Source of the DNA: Sialis fuliginosa
Lineage: Eukaryota > Arthropoda > Insecta > Megaloptera > Sialidae
DNA length: 64,000 nucleotides
Direction of reading: 5' to 3'
NCBI GenBank assembly: GCA_961205875.1
Contig: OY540820.1
Location: forward strand, 12,524,001-12,588,000
Shown: positions 25,550 to 37,945 of the stretch, piece by piece
Layout: each line of letters starts with the position of its first letter
How positions within the stretch are numbered: position 1 is the stretch's first letter
Made by a program: the position numbers and the translations under genes
The notes under the pieces: model-generated
Seen by the model: only the letters and a program-made list of their open reading frames with translations
Told to the model about the DNA's origin: nothing
Database searches by the model: none

Positions 25550-28500
25550 ATGAGTCGATTCTTTGCAACTGGTTCTGATTCAGAGTCTGAAAGTTCATCA
25601 GAGGAGGAGTTGGCACCAAGAGCGCCAGCAGCAGTTTATACGGTAAGTTTTAAAATAATTTAATGATAAATATTTATAATTATTTATTTTATTTTTATTT
25701 CAGTTCAGTGATGAGGAAGAAGAAACAAAACGTGTAGTTCGTTCTACAAAAGAAAAACGTTATGAAGAACTTACAAACATAATCAAACAGCTTCGTAATT
25801 ACAAAAAAATCAAAGATATGAGTAGCATGTTATCAAGTAAGTTATGTTTTATTTATTGACCGTTTATAGATATTGATTTTATTAAATTATTTGAACAGGT
25901 TTTGAAGATCTAATGCGTGCTTATACAAAAGCATTGCCTGTTGTAACAAAAGAAGAGGGTGGTCAAACACCACGTTTTTATGTACGATGTCTGTTTGAGC
26001 TTGAAGATTTTATCAATGAAATGTGGGAAGATCGTGATGGCCGTAAAAACATGTCGAAAAACAATTCCAAATCTCTAACTTCAATGCGTCAAAAATTGCG
26101 TAAATATAATAAAGAGTTTGAAGATGATATTGCAAAGTTTAGAGAAAATCCTGATCAACCAGATGATGATGAAGAGGAAGAAAAACGTAAGTTATTTAAA
26201 TATTATTTTAATTTTTCAACTTATAGAATTTTTTATATTTTGTTGTATGAATTTTATTCAAAATTTTGGTATGCTATAAATTTATATTAAAACAGATTAA
26301 TATCTTGTGTTTAGCTGAAGTCGAAGTAGAATCTGAAGATGAAACTCCAGTTAGAGATTCAATGCGTCGTTCTGGTTCTGAAAGTGTCAGTGCTCCTGTC
26401 GCACCACCTAAAGGAGATGACGGTGACAGTGACGACTCTTACTGGGCCACAGATTCTAGTTCAGACAGCAGCACCTCAGATGATGAAGCTCAATACACAA
26501 GCATCCGAGAACGCTTCTTGAAAAAGTGAGTTTTTCTTTTCTTTCAGAACTGAAATATACATATATAAATTTAATGCACTTTTGAAATAGAAAGCAACAT
26601 TATGTGTTATTTAATATTTGTTTTTTTAAACAGAGCTACTGATAAAGATGATGATGAAGATAGAGATCGTAAGAAAGACCGTAAAGAAAGAAAAGAAAAA
26701 GAACGCAGAAGAGTTAAACATGATTCAGAAGGAGAAGATGAAGAGGGAGAGTGGAAAAAAGTCAAAGGAGGCGTCGCTATGCCAAGTGTTAGTAAATACA
26801 AGTTTTAATTATTGTTTTTTAAATTCTACATGCTAAAGATGATAAATTATATTTGTAGGAAAAACCGAAAATGTTTGCTAAAGATGCAGAAATTGATGCA
26901 AATCTTGTTGTCAGAAAGTTAGTGGAAGTTATGGCTGCTCGAGGTAAAAAACGTACGGACAGAAAAGAACAAATGGAGCTGTTGTTAGAGCTTCAAGGAG
27001 TAGCAGAACAGCATCGTCTTGGGCCAGGTGTCCTTTGCAAAATAAAATTCGCAATTGTTTCTGCAATATTTGATTATAATCCAAAAGTTTCTGATGCTAT
27101 GAAACCTGAATATTGGACAAAGTAAATATCTCATTTTCTAATCTACAGTAGTTATAAATTATATTTTAAACCACAGAATTTTACTAATATTGTACCTAAA
27201 TAACAGATGTATATACTGATATTTTTCAGACTTATTGAACGGATGAATGATTTATTAGAACTTTTGATAGCAACACCTGATCTGTCATTATCAGAATCAG
27301 TTCCCGATGATGGAGAAACATTAGAACAAGCTCCATATAAAGTACGAGGTTGTGTTCTTACTTCTGTTGAACGACTTGATGATGAATTTACTAAACTACT
27401 TAAAGAATGTGATCCACATAGCAACGAATATGTTGATCGGTATGTTAAATATATGTTTATACATTTACATTTATTTTAATCTTATGCATTTTATAGATTA
27501 AAGGATGAAAGTCGTGTTGCTGCCTTAATAGACAAAGTACAAGAATATTTGGAACGAATTGGAAATCATTCTGAATTATGTAGAATCTATCTGCGTAAGA
27601 TTGAACATCTTTATTATAAATTTGATCCCACTGTGTTAAAACTTAAAGCTGTAAGTATTAAGATATATATTTACAGAAATCCAAGTGAAAAGCAAAATAT
27701 AATCAACATTAAGTTACATTTTTACTTCTTTATACTGATTATATTGATTATTTATAGGGTGAACTCCCAGCAAACACTGTAACATCACAACAAGTTATGG
27801 ATAAATTATGTAAGTTTGTTTACGCTAAAGATTCTACTGATAGGTTACGTACCAGAGCTATATTAGCCCATATTTACCATCATGCACTTCATGATAACTG
27901 GTTCGAAGCAAGAGACCTAGTTCTGATGTCTCATCTACAAGAAAATATCCAACATTCTGATCCTTCGACACAGGTTTGCCATTATTTTTATAAGTTTAAA
28001 AAATATGTTTGTTATATAATTTTCTTTTTTAGATATTGTACAATAGAATGATGGCGCATTTAGGATTGTGTGCATTCCGACATGCTAATATAAAAGACGC
28101 ACATAACTGTTTAGTCGACTTAATGATGACTGGAAAGCCTAAAGAATTACTTGCACAAGGCTTATTACCCCAGGTAACTTTTTTAACCCTTGAGTTAGTA
28201 TAACCCAGTATTTTTGTTTGCTTGTATCTCAGGATCTAGTGGACCAATTTTGAAGTTTTTTTTTAATCAATTTCAAAAATCGTTTTTTGAAAAATCGTTC
28301 TTTTTTCTAGTTCTAAATTGTTTTTAAAAAATACAATGGGTTTAATTATAGATTTGAACAACTCCAAACGATAGTATATCTATCATTCTAAATTTAACTT
28401 TAGACCATAGTCACTGTGTATTATACAAGTTTTTGATTTCTTCTATTTATAAATTTAAAATTTTTTTTATCAGCGTCAACATGAAAGAAGCAAGGAACAA

Positions 28501-29761
28501 GAAAAAATCGAAAAGCAACGTCAAATGCCATTCCACATGCACATCAATTTAGAATTGCTCGAATGTGTTTATCTGGTATCTGCAATGTTACTGGAAATAC
28601 CGTACATGGCAGCTCACGAGTTCGATGCCCGTAGACGTATGATCAGTAAAACTTTCTATCAACAGTTGCGGTCATCTGAGAGACAATCACTCGTAGGTCC
28701 ACCAGAGAGCATGAGAGAGCACGTTGTTGCTGCTGCTAAAGCTATGAGACATGGAGACTGGAATGCATGCAATACTTACATTATTAATGATAAAATGAAT
28801 GCTAAGGTCAGTATTACATTTAAAATTACATATGTCAATTTATAATAACCTTAAAAATATTATAATAAGAAAAATCGTTTTGATTTTTTTTTTTTAGGTT
28901 TGGGATCTATTTTATCAAGCTGACAATGTCCGTGGCATGTTGACCCGTCTAATACGTGAAGAGTCATTACGCACTTACCTATTTACATATTCACATGTTT
29001 ATGATTCAATATCAATGCCAGCTTTAGCTGAAATGTTTGAGTTAGATCGTGCAGTGGTCCATTCCATCATTAGCAAAATGATTATCAATGAAGAATTAAT
29101 GGTAAAGTATTCTATTAGGTTGTTGTAAAAATAATGCACGTTTTTTATTATGAACTTTAAATTTATATATTTCAAAATATAATCAAGCTACTTAACTGTA
29201 TTTTTTTTATACATTTCGTCAATTTGTTGACAATACCTTTCTGCTGTAATTGTTTCACCAGGATTTAAGAAGTTATAGTGGATTAATCCCTGTACAGATC
29301 ACCAAACAGTCACCATTGTGGAAAAAAATCTTTAAAATGATATATGATAGGAAAAATGTGCATTATTTTTACAGTGACCTAATATATGTAATATATTTTT
29401 CGTTTTTATAATAAATAATTTTTATATTAGGCATCCCTTGATGATCCAACTTCCACGGTTGTTATGCATGGATGTGAACCATCAAGACTTCAATCTCTTG
29501 CTCTACAACTTAGCGATAAGCTGAATAACCTTGTAGATTTCAATGAACGGATATTTGAAACTAAGCAAGGCAACTTTTTCATCAGAGGTGCAAACCAGGT
29601 AAAGTATTTTTTTATTAATATTTAATTAAGAATATAATAATAATTTTGTTAATTTGCGATTGTAGGGCAACTTTCGTGGAGACCGCCAAGCCTACCGTGG
29701 CAACCAGAATCAAGACTGGGGACGTCAGCGACGTGATCGTGGCAACAGAGGAGAATACTAA
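25550..29761 (+). CDS. eIF3c: Eukaryotic translation initiation factor 3 subunit C
   Basis: Fourteen coding exons: 25550-25642, 25704-25836, 25899-26186, 26315-26525, 26634-26787, 26859-27121, 27230-27439, 27497-27650, 27758-27973, 28033-28173, 28474-28806, 28898-29101, 29431-29598, 29666-29761. They join to 887 residues; fly eIF3c is about 910. The protein starts [20 protein letters not shown], the acidic Ser-rich N terminus that binds eIF1/eIF5, followed by the [20 protein letters not shown] block, an acidic linker, a charged [12 protein letters not shown] stretch, a helical core and the C-terminal PCI/winged-helix region (about residues 650-820, including [19 protein letters not shown]). 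It ends in an Arg/Gly/Gln-rich tail. eIF3c is a core scaffold subunit of eIF3 on the 40S ribosome. AATAAA lies at 30021-30026. Confidence 0.96.
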
Positions 29762-29848
29762 ACATGATTATCTAGTGTTCAAGTTTTCTGTTCTTCTGAT
29801 TGTTGATAGTGTCATCTGGTTGTTTGGAAAAAAATTGTATTCGTTCAT

Positions 29849-29976
29849 GAGCCGAGATATTGGTGATAATAATCAAGGGTTGAGTTTTGTTGAACTACAA
29901 TTAATATTTGCTAATTGAAAATAGCAGTAATTTTTTTACTCAAAAATCGTTTACTATCAACAATTTCTCGGCTCAG
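29849..29976 (+). other. Inverted repeat in the eIF3c 3' UTR
   Basis: TGAGCCGAGATATTG and CAATTTCTCGGCTCA could pair over about 14 bases around a loop of near 95 bases. It lies between the eIF3c stop codon and its AATAAA, so it would be transcribed. A regulatory role is inference. Confidence 0.4.
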
Positions 29977-30029
29977 TAACAGTCGAAATTTTTTACATGA
30001 ATATTGTAAACATTGCAATGAATAAAAAA

Positions 30030-31081
30030 CTTTAAAATAAATCTATGTTCGTTATTTTTTAATTTGTATAAATATAATTTTGTTAATTTCAGATTTTATT
30101 CTGTTATAATGATGAGTTATGTATTGAAAACATTTAAAAGTATTAAATAAAATATAAAAATATTTGTTCATACCACATATCTACGGGATATTTAAAATTT
30201 AAAGAGCACCTAGTATTGCTATTGACCAATTTTAAAATACATAGTAGAAATGTTTAATCAACAATCAATATATAGATCTGCAAACCAACTTTTTGTTTAA
30301 CATGGATAAATCAATCAACATATTAATAAAATACCTATTTGACTAAAATTCAAATATATAGATTTCAAGAATACATTTTTATAATAAATTCCACCTTTTT
30401 TAACATATACAATTAGTAACATCATTGAATGATGACAATATATAATTTAGATCTAATTACATAATATATCTAAATAATTTAATTTACAATATTTAACATG
30501 GTCATATTTTTCTGTTTTAGATCTCTAAAGATCTATGGTAATCAACATAGATTGAAATTTAGAAAAAATACAAACATTTAATTTAATTGTATACTTTATT
30601 AAAATACACATTTTTACAATACAGATTTATTATATTTAGAAAATTATAATATAGTATATTGTATAAGAATATCTCAGTTAGTACAGTTAAAATAAAAACA
30701 CAAGTACAGCACAGAACAAGTACAATAGGATTTTTAACACAATTCAAAGAAAGAATAAAAGATTATTGTAATATCATTAACTGTCAGACAAAAAGTTTGT
30801 TATGATTTATTGTTATAAAAATACGTTTTTGCATTGACTTTTATCAAAGGAAAAAAATTCATTTGTACGAAGGAAGACATTCAACAAGGTTTACAAAATA
30901 CAAAAAAAAGGTTAAAAATTTGAAAATTAAAAAGGGATAATAACCCAATAATATTTAAGTATGAATTCAGTAAAAGCCAACAAGCAAATAATGTAATAAA
31001 AATATAAGAAATAATATTAAATTAGTTAATAAATAGTTTTAAAATAATAAATCAAATTACCAAATTTTAAAAATGATTATT
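30030..31081. other. eIF3c/brambleberry convergent gap
   Basis: Very AT-rich spacer. TTTATT words at 30595 and 30626 read AATAAA on the minus strand and could end the brambleberry transcript. No gene or clear mobile element was seen. Confidence 0.5.
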
Positions 31082-33661
31082 TCATCCTACCATAGAGTTA
31101 CCAAGCTTATGCCGGTGACAATAATCTCTACCGGGTATAGCTGATAGTTTACAAGTACTACCTAATCTGGTAATAGCAGTACAGGTCTGTTTTATGACTC
31201 CACTTGTAGGAGTAGCAGGGCTCATCATTGGTGTGTTACTAAAAAAAAATACAACAAATATACATTTTTGAGTCGATATGTCTTTTGCTTGGTATTTTTG
31301 TTTTAATTTTTGTTTAATTTCTTGTTTATTTTTAAACCAAAGTACATAATTAATAAATTTCAGTAAACAAAATGTTAGAATTTTGAGTTACTTGTTTTGG
31401 CTCCTAATTTAGGAGAGTATATAAAAATCTAATACAATTTTAGAATAAAAACAATAGTTGATGAGAAAACTATAATAGAAATAAAATATACCTTCGAGAT
31501 CTTGTTTTTGTTAAAAAGTAGCCACTTCTTGATCGTGGTGGAGTCGGACTGATAAAAACATTATCTTTTTCACTAACGCTAGACAAATTATCGTCTTCTT
31601 CCACAATATCATATATGTTTGATGTAGAACTCACATGTCTTGCCATATCACGAGTATCAATGATATTTTCGTTTAACAAATATGATTCTGATGAGCTTTC
31701 ATCTAACGTTAAATCTCCTTGTGAAAAACTGTTGTTACTATTATTAATATTTTTAAACTCTTCTGACTTTTGTATAATACTTTGTTTTTTAGGTAATATT
31801 TTTGTCCATGTTAAGGATGGTTTTGGTATACTACATTTTCTGAGTAATGCTAAGCCAGCACAGAATAACTGATGTACTAAAAATGTAAAATATATAAATG
31901 ATACAATATAATTTTGAATTAAATTAAAAGTTTACAAAGAAAGTTAAATTTAATCTTTTTTAAAGTATACATACCAATAGCAATCAAGGAAATAACAAAT
32001 GCTACCAACGTTAAATCCATTGCTTTATCAATTCCTTGCTGAAGGGACACAGACAGATTCAAAGGTACAATCAAAATAACAGCATATCGGACAAATGTAG
32101 GTGCATTTAAGAATGCGCATGCAATCATGGCCGCCATCAGGAACAACAAATGACTGATGCAAATGTAGACGCGGTCTATTGTGTTCCCTGTACCACCGAG
32201 TGCCTCTGATAACCACGATAAACGCTCGTCTATGGCAGTACGTGAAGTATTTACTAGTTCGACTAGAGAATGTACAGTTGCGTTTACTTGAGCAAGTTGT
32301 GAGAGGGTATATTGGTATTGATGAGCAGCTTCGGCAGATTGTACAATCATGTCATTGTTTGATTTTTCTAAAATAAAATTTTGTTTTTATTAACAGTTTT
32401 TTTATTTAAATGGTACTCAAATGGTTAGATTTACAGTCTAATTTTATTACAGTCTAAATTATTATAAATTTAATGAAAAAATATTCAATTTTAATAAAAA
32501 TTATATGCTTATTTTAAATCTTACCAATTTTTTGCCAAATATTCTGAGCTTGCTCTTGGATCCGTAATAAATCATTTAAAATCTCTTTATTACTCATCTT
32601 TTGCAAATTTGTAGCAGATTCTAAAACAAATAAAAATACAATATTTGTAATATTTTTACTTGTTTAAAAATAATAACTGACAATTACCTAATTTTGTTTT
32701 AACGTCATCTGTCATTTTAGCTAACTGTGCATGTCCAGCTTTGATCAAGGCCTTTTCTTTTACAAGTTGTTGAATATTTTGCTCAATAGCTAACTGACCA
32801 TGAAACTGTGCTTTTTTAATATCTTCTTGTTGTTCCTGCAACACTTCATGACTTTTTGAAACAGATTGAATTGTGTCACTAGTGATTTTTTCCAAACGTT
32901 CCTGACTTTCAGACAAATGAGACATCATATTAATTTGATTGTTTGCTAAAAAATAATATTACGTAATATATAAAAATTTCTTGTGACAGAGTAATTAAAT
33001 ATATACCTGTATTTAAGAGTTTGTTAACAGTTAGTTCGACAAGACCACGGAACTGATCTTGGCGTACAGCCATACATACTGCACGAGCACGATTGCTCAT
33101 AATATGGTAAATAGTCCAAGTTTCTGGATCCATATTAGTTGTACATTCTTGTAAAGTCTGAAATATATATTACATGTTTTAATACAATGATAAATTCAAA
33201 TTTATTTGAAGTAACTAACCATAGAACTTGTACACGGATATATAGTACGTCCTTCGATAGCAGATTGGCAATTAAGAAGCATAACAGCGAGCTTTGATAA
33301 CTGTTCTCCATTTAGTTTGTTACAAGCATTTTTTAATTTATAAATTACCTATGTATAATATTCAAACAATGAGTAGATATGTAAGTACACAACAATTCAT
33401 TATTCTTACCCGATGTTGACACATGTCTAGATCTGAAAGAACCAAACCGGTCAACTTAGCTGCTTCATTAAGGAATTTTTCATCTGCTATTTCAAGTTCA
33501 TACGGCACCTTTTGTTCAATTAAATTATGATCATCCACACTTTTACTTTCATCCTTATTATACGGTGTAAGAGACCACATATAATCTAAAAATGAACTGT
33601 CTGTCATCTTAAAGTAAATAGTTAATAAGAAAATACCAATATATAGTGTTCGTTTCAACAT
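31082..33661 (-). CDS. Brambleberry (Kar5/GEX1 family) nuclear fusion protein
   Basis: Eight minus-strand exons (33410-33661, 33220-33348, 33007-33157, 32688-32945, 32525-32620, 31975-32367, 31492-31876, 31082-31238) give 606 residues. A signal peptide (MLKRTLYIGIFLLTIYF) precedes the Cys-rich Kar5-type domain, with DMCQHR, LLNCQSAIEGR, YPC, QECTTNMD and the TWTIYHIMSNRARAVC block. A long Gln/Lys coiled coil follows (about 178-290), then three hydrophobic segments (about 362-382, 389-405, 412-430). The C-terminal part is a Ser/Asp-rich tail ending in CTAITRLGSTC...GRDYCHRH, a small Cys/His motif near residues 574-598. Family knowledge: Kar5 (yeast), GEX1 (plants) and zebrafish brambleberry act in nuclear-envelope fusion or karyomere fusion. 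The identification rests on the Cys pattern, topology and length, recalled and not searched. Confidence 0.78.
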
Positions 33662-33791
33662 GTTTCCACTTATCCAAATTAATTTTTTTTTAAAGAAAAC
33701 TGTTAATTCGTTAATTCATTTAAAAAGACGGTTACGGTTTTTTTTCTATTGTGAAATATTCAAACTGTCATTCGTGCAGCTGCCACAGTCA

Positions 33792-33848
33792 GTTGCATTG
33801 GTTGCATTAGGTTGCATTTTGAATGTTGCATACTTGTTGTGGTTGCAT
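33792..33848 (+). promoter_or_regulatory. Five GTTGCAT words upstream of brambleberry
   Basis: GTTGCAT occurs at 33792, 33801, 33811, 33825 and 33842, all on the same strand, 130-190 bases upstream of the brambleberry start codon. It could be a degenerate tandem repeat or a clustered binding site; the uneven spacing (9, 10, 14, 17) argues against simple slippage. Confidence 0.4.
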
Positions 33849-33864
33849 ATAATAATAACAAAAT

Positions 33865-34485
33865 TAAAATTATTAAAAAATTTCGAATTTTTGATTTCGT
33901 TAAAAGTATGTTTATTGTATAGAAAATGACGTGAAAAGTTGAATGCTTCAAACCGCAGGTCTATCTCAAACGGTTCTCGAGATATAGACTCTCAAAGTTT
34001 TAGTTTTTTCAAATTTTTGGAGAAAAAAGGCCATAACGTTTGAACGCGTGGTCGGAATTGATTTTAGTTGACGGATTTGAAATCAGCGTGTCAAAATCTA
34101 TATAATGACATGTATAATACTTTAAAATCCGACATAAAAATGTTGGCCAAAAATCGACATTTTTTTAAGGTATACCCCTTTGAATTTTTTCGATTTTTCG
34201 TGATTTTTTTTTTTCGAGTTTTAAGGTATTATACATGTCATTATATAGATTTTGACACGCTGATTCCAAATCCGTTAACTAAAATCAACTCCGATCACGC
34301 GTTCAAAAGTTATGGCTATTTTTCTTCAAAATTTTGAAAAAACTGAAACTTTGAGAGGCTATATCTCGAGAACGGTTTGAGATACAGACCTGCGGTTTGA
34401 AGCATTAAACTTTTCACGTCATTTTCTATACAATAAACATACTTTTAACGAAATCAAAAATCAAAAATTCGAAATTTTTTAGTGA
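33865..34485. mobile_element. Long foldback element upstream of brambleberry
   Basis: Two arms of about 270 bases are near-complementary. The left arm runs from TTTCGAATTTTTGATTTCG through TGACGTGAAAAGTT, AAACCGCAGGTCTATCTC and CGGTTCTCGAGATATAG to GACATGTATAATACTTTAAA; the right arm repeats these in reverse order and strand, ending CGAAATTTTTTAG at 34483. The loop (about 34140-34210) is T-rich. No transposase frame is visible. The CTCGAGAACGGTTTGAGATA-type words are common in insect non-autonomous repeats. Confidence 0.75.
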
Positions 34486-34734
34486 AATTTCCTGCAGTGA
34501 ACTTCAACTTGTCATACAAATATCGACTAAAATACAAGAAAATATAATTTGAGACCAAAACCCGCGTGGTAGCTGCTCCGAGTGTCGAGATATACTGATT
34601 TTAAATTTACGCTGGCGCGTAAAACCGATCTCAGCGCGTTACATCAAGTTTCTGAAATGCCTACCCAGTATCGTAGCGATACACTTGAAAATGCACAATT
34701 ATGCAATTTTCTCGGGACACACATGGCCGATTTT

Positions 34735-34860
34735 TCTAAATTTTTGATTTTCAACTCATCTTTGAACATATAAAGATAAAATCAAAAAAAAATCCAACTT
34801 CCTGAATGCATCACTATATATTCATCACTTTTTTTGTCTTTTTCCCTCTACTATATAGAT
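34735..34860 (-). repeat. hAT-like fragment, inverted relative to 51760-51885
   Basis: ATCCAACTTCCTGAATGCAT, CATCACTTTTTTTGTC and CCCTCTACTAT match the reverse complement of the element nested at 51760. It lies beside the long foldback, so the two may be parts of one older composite insertion. Confidence 0.55.
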
Positions 34861-35489
34861 AAACAACTACATAGTTTATTTATAATTAATTTAATCGACA
34901 ACTATGTCATATATTAATTTACTAATTTTATTTTTTTATATATAATATTTTGTATGATATTAATTTATATTTCAGGCGGTAAAAATAATATAATTTAAAA
35001 TAGATGTTTTAATTAAGGTCGAGGATATAACAGGGTAACAAAAATAATCATATTATTAAAAATACAAATTTTTTTATTTCAAAATCAGTACAAACTGATT
35101 ATTACTTTATAAATATGTCATTACAAAACAGAAGATATTATGGCAAATGTTTTAAATGAAAATTTGAGTATAAGCAAAGAGACTATCCAGGTTAAAAGTT
35201 AATGTGGGTTTATTTAAATACAATAAAATTTTACTTACTTTCATTTATTTATTATATCTTTTTTTTATGAGAATTTACTAAGAAAAAAAGAACGCAACAA
35301 TGAATTTGATATTAGTGTAAAATATTCTTAATCAAATACTATCAATTAACAACTAGTTCGGAGAAAACATTTGCCAGATATAATGTATACCTATGTTACA
35401 ATAGGTATATTTCCCAAATAAATCAAATTCAATTCTGATAACATAAACAATGTAAAATAAAGTAAAGAATAATTTTATTGAATAACTAA

Positions 35490-35784
35490 CGCCCGGTATT
35501 ATAAAGAATTTGCATACTTTGCTTCCAGCTAACGCTATCTATAGGGAGTCAAATTGTTGTGAAATTGCTTGATATTTTAAAGCAGTGGTAATAAATTTAT
35601 AATAATGTAAATGCTATGCATTTTATGAGGTACACTTGGCAGCACTTATTTTAAGTCGCTGATTTCTACTTAATACACATGCATCAAAGTCATTATATGT
35701 ACGATTTCATTGGCTACATCTGTGAGTGGTTGTAATTTATATTTAATACCTAGCACTAAAGCAAATTCTTTATAATACTGGGCA
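35490..35784. mobile_element. Harbinger-type MITE, copy 1 (TAA duplication)
   Basis: It starts CGCCCGGTATTATAAAG and ends CTTTATAATACTGGGCA, flanked on each side by TAA (35487-35489 and 35785-35787). A 3-bp TAA duplication is the PIF/Harbinger signature. Copies 2 and 3 (36908-37223, 55250-55546) share the ends and the TAA flanks. The body is 295 bp with no transposase frame. Confidence 0.7.
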
Positions 35785-35957
35785 TAAGTCTTATATTAAT
35801 CGTGATTAATTCTCTTGCACTAATCTGCTGCTGAAAATTTAGAAATTGTGAAAACAAAAAGTGAGGAACTAATTTTAGTGCTTCCAAAAGCAATTTCAAA
35901 AAATGATTTGGTGAATTTGAGTGTTAGTATTTTAATATTCTTATAATGTATTAAAAA

Positions 35958-36155
35958 TTAAAATAGTTCTTTTTTAATACCCTCACAGTGCTGGTTTTTA
36001 AGCTCTGTAAATTCGTCGTGATATAGTTTTGCAGACTCCGAGGTTAGTAAATACACAGGTTGCCTCAGATGACGTTTTTTCCCCTTCTCGCGTCGAGTTA
36101 CTGAGGCTACCTTGTATTTTACATACCTTGTGCAGATTCCATCTTTGTCTGTAAG
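35958..36155 (-). pseudogene. Coding-like remnant, possibly pogo/Jerky-type transposase tail
   Basis: An open minus-strand stretch ends at a TAA at 35958-35960. It encodes a basic peptide containing ICTRYVKYKVASVTRREK and QPVYLLTSESAKLYHDEF. A basic block followed by a (I/V)xLTS/T-x-S/P-type line and an acidic helix recalls the C-terminal tails of pogo/Tigger and Jerky-like proteins, but I could not confirm that. An acceptor-like AACTTACAG precedes it. It lies between two Harbinger-type MITEs. It could also be the last exon of an unrecognised gene. Confidence 0.3.
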
Positions 36156-36907
36156 TTGTTAATCAATGTTCCAGCTATCAATAAAGTTTGTTTCAAAATT
36201 TATTTGTGAAACTCATGCCCTAAGTTTTGGAACTACATTCTTATTGCAATATTATTTTTTCAAAACTACAAATAATTGGTAAAGTGTTAATTATAATGGT
36301 TATATTATGTGAAAATGATAAAAATGTGATAATATGTTATTATTATTAACATTACGTGAAATTAACTTAATTAAATAAGGAGTCAAGTTGAAAACAAAAC
36401 ACTATTGCCTAATTTAAAATGTATGAGTATGTTTTGCAGCTGCATTTCAAAATGCACCAATCACATGTTCCTATATTTGTACAAAGATTATTACAACACT
36501 GTATAAGGTGTTAAAATGAACTTTATAGTTATAATAGTTTTTAATATGTATGTTCCATCTTTAATTAAGGTGGGAACTTTTCTGGCTCTTATCCAAACTC
36601 TACTGAGAGTTCGTGATCAAACTATCAATACTTTTAGCGCCGGTCCTGAGTATAATAGTTTTTGAAATTTATTTATCTCACTTTTTGTATCAAAGAGAAC
36701 TTTTTCATGAAATTAATAAAGTTATTGTCATTTATGTATATATAAAAAAAACCATCCTACTAAAGAATACTTCTGCTGTATTCATATCGTTTAAATAATA
36801 ATCATAATATCATTTTCATTAAAATGCATTGTTTTAAAGTAGTTTCTTAACCTCAAATTCAAATTGTTAAGAAAAAAACACAACTTATAACCAAAAAAGA
36901 AGATTAA

Positions 36908-37223
36908 TGTCTGGTATTATAAAGGAGTTCGCAAAATTTGCAAGCTTGCAAACACTTTCAAACGAGGTATCAACCATATATGTATAACAATTCTCTTTGA
37001 GTTTTTAACAAATAGTTTCATGTGCAGTAAGTTGATTTTTATCATTTTTATTCAAGATTAGTAAATACACTTTAGTAAATATACATTACATATCTTTATT
37101 TTTACTTCCTATACATGAAACTATCTGTCAAAAACTCCAATAGAACTATTATATAAGTTTGATAGCCCATTTGAAAGTGCTTGCAAGCTTGCAAATTTGT
37201 GAGCTCCTTTATAATACCGTACA
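36908..37223. mobile_element. Harbinger-type MITE, copy 2 (TAA duplication)
   Basis: It starts TGTCTGGTATTATAAAG and ends CTTTATAATACCGTACA, with TAA at 36905-36907 and 37224-37226. GCAAGCTTGCAAA lies just inside both ends and is itself palindromic. Closest to the copy at 55250-55546 in its arms, while the centre differs. Confidence 0.8.
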
Positions 37224-37945
37224 TAAAAGATTTTGTGTAAAAGATAGTTTAATTAAACTAAGTAGCTGCTAAGAAGGTTAAGAAATACTGTTCTAGAATA
37301 CGTATGATATATTTTATACATGAGCTGATATCATTGTTTGCATTTATGACTATTTAAAATAAAAATCAGTAAAATAAAATCAAAAAAATAATTGCTGACT
37401 TATTAGTATTTTTAATAAATACATAAAATATGTTTTTTTTGAATTTAATAATTTGTGGCGTATGTACATTTACATACATTAGAAAATATTTACATTTTCA
37501 TCAAACATTTAGTTTCTTCAATGATTTTTGTAAAAATGTTTTAGCTAATACATTGATTTAGTTATTTACGTTATAGAAAGTTAATAAGGCAGCTCCCTAT
37601 CAGTAAAATATACCAACCACACATAAAAAAAAATACCGAAATAAAACAAAACTGATAACGAATTCCCAAAATATCAAAATTTCACCCAGACATGCACCCG
37701 CAACAGTTAAACAATAATTATTTTAGTGTTTGTCAATTGTATATCCTCTGCATGCAATCGCTTTTATTCCTTAACAAATATATAATCTTCAGCAGTTCCC
37801 AAAATATTTGGCCCCCATCTGAGGCTCATGGCAGTAAATAATAAAAAAAAGTATGCATAGTGGATATACAGATAACAAGTACCATTATTTTTTTCAAGCC
37901 AGCAACAATATTGCCAAGTGTATCACAAAAACGGCATGCATCGTT

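Noticed and set aside
29646-29918. 90-codon open frame over the end of eIF3c
   Set aside because: The spliced eIF3c frame through the same bases ends in the expected Arg/Gly-rich tail at 29761, and this other frame has no similarity to a known protein.
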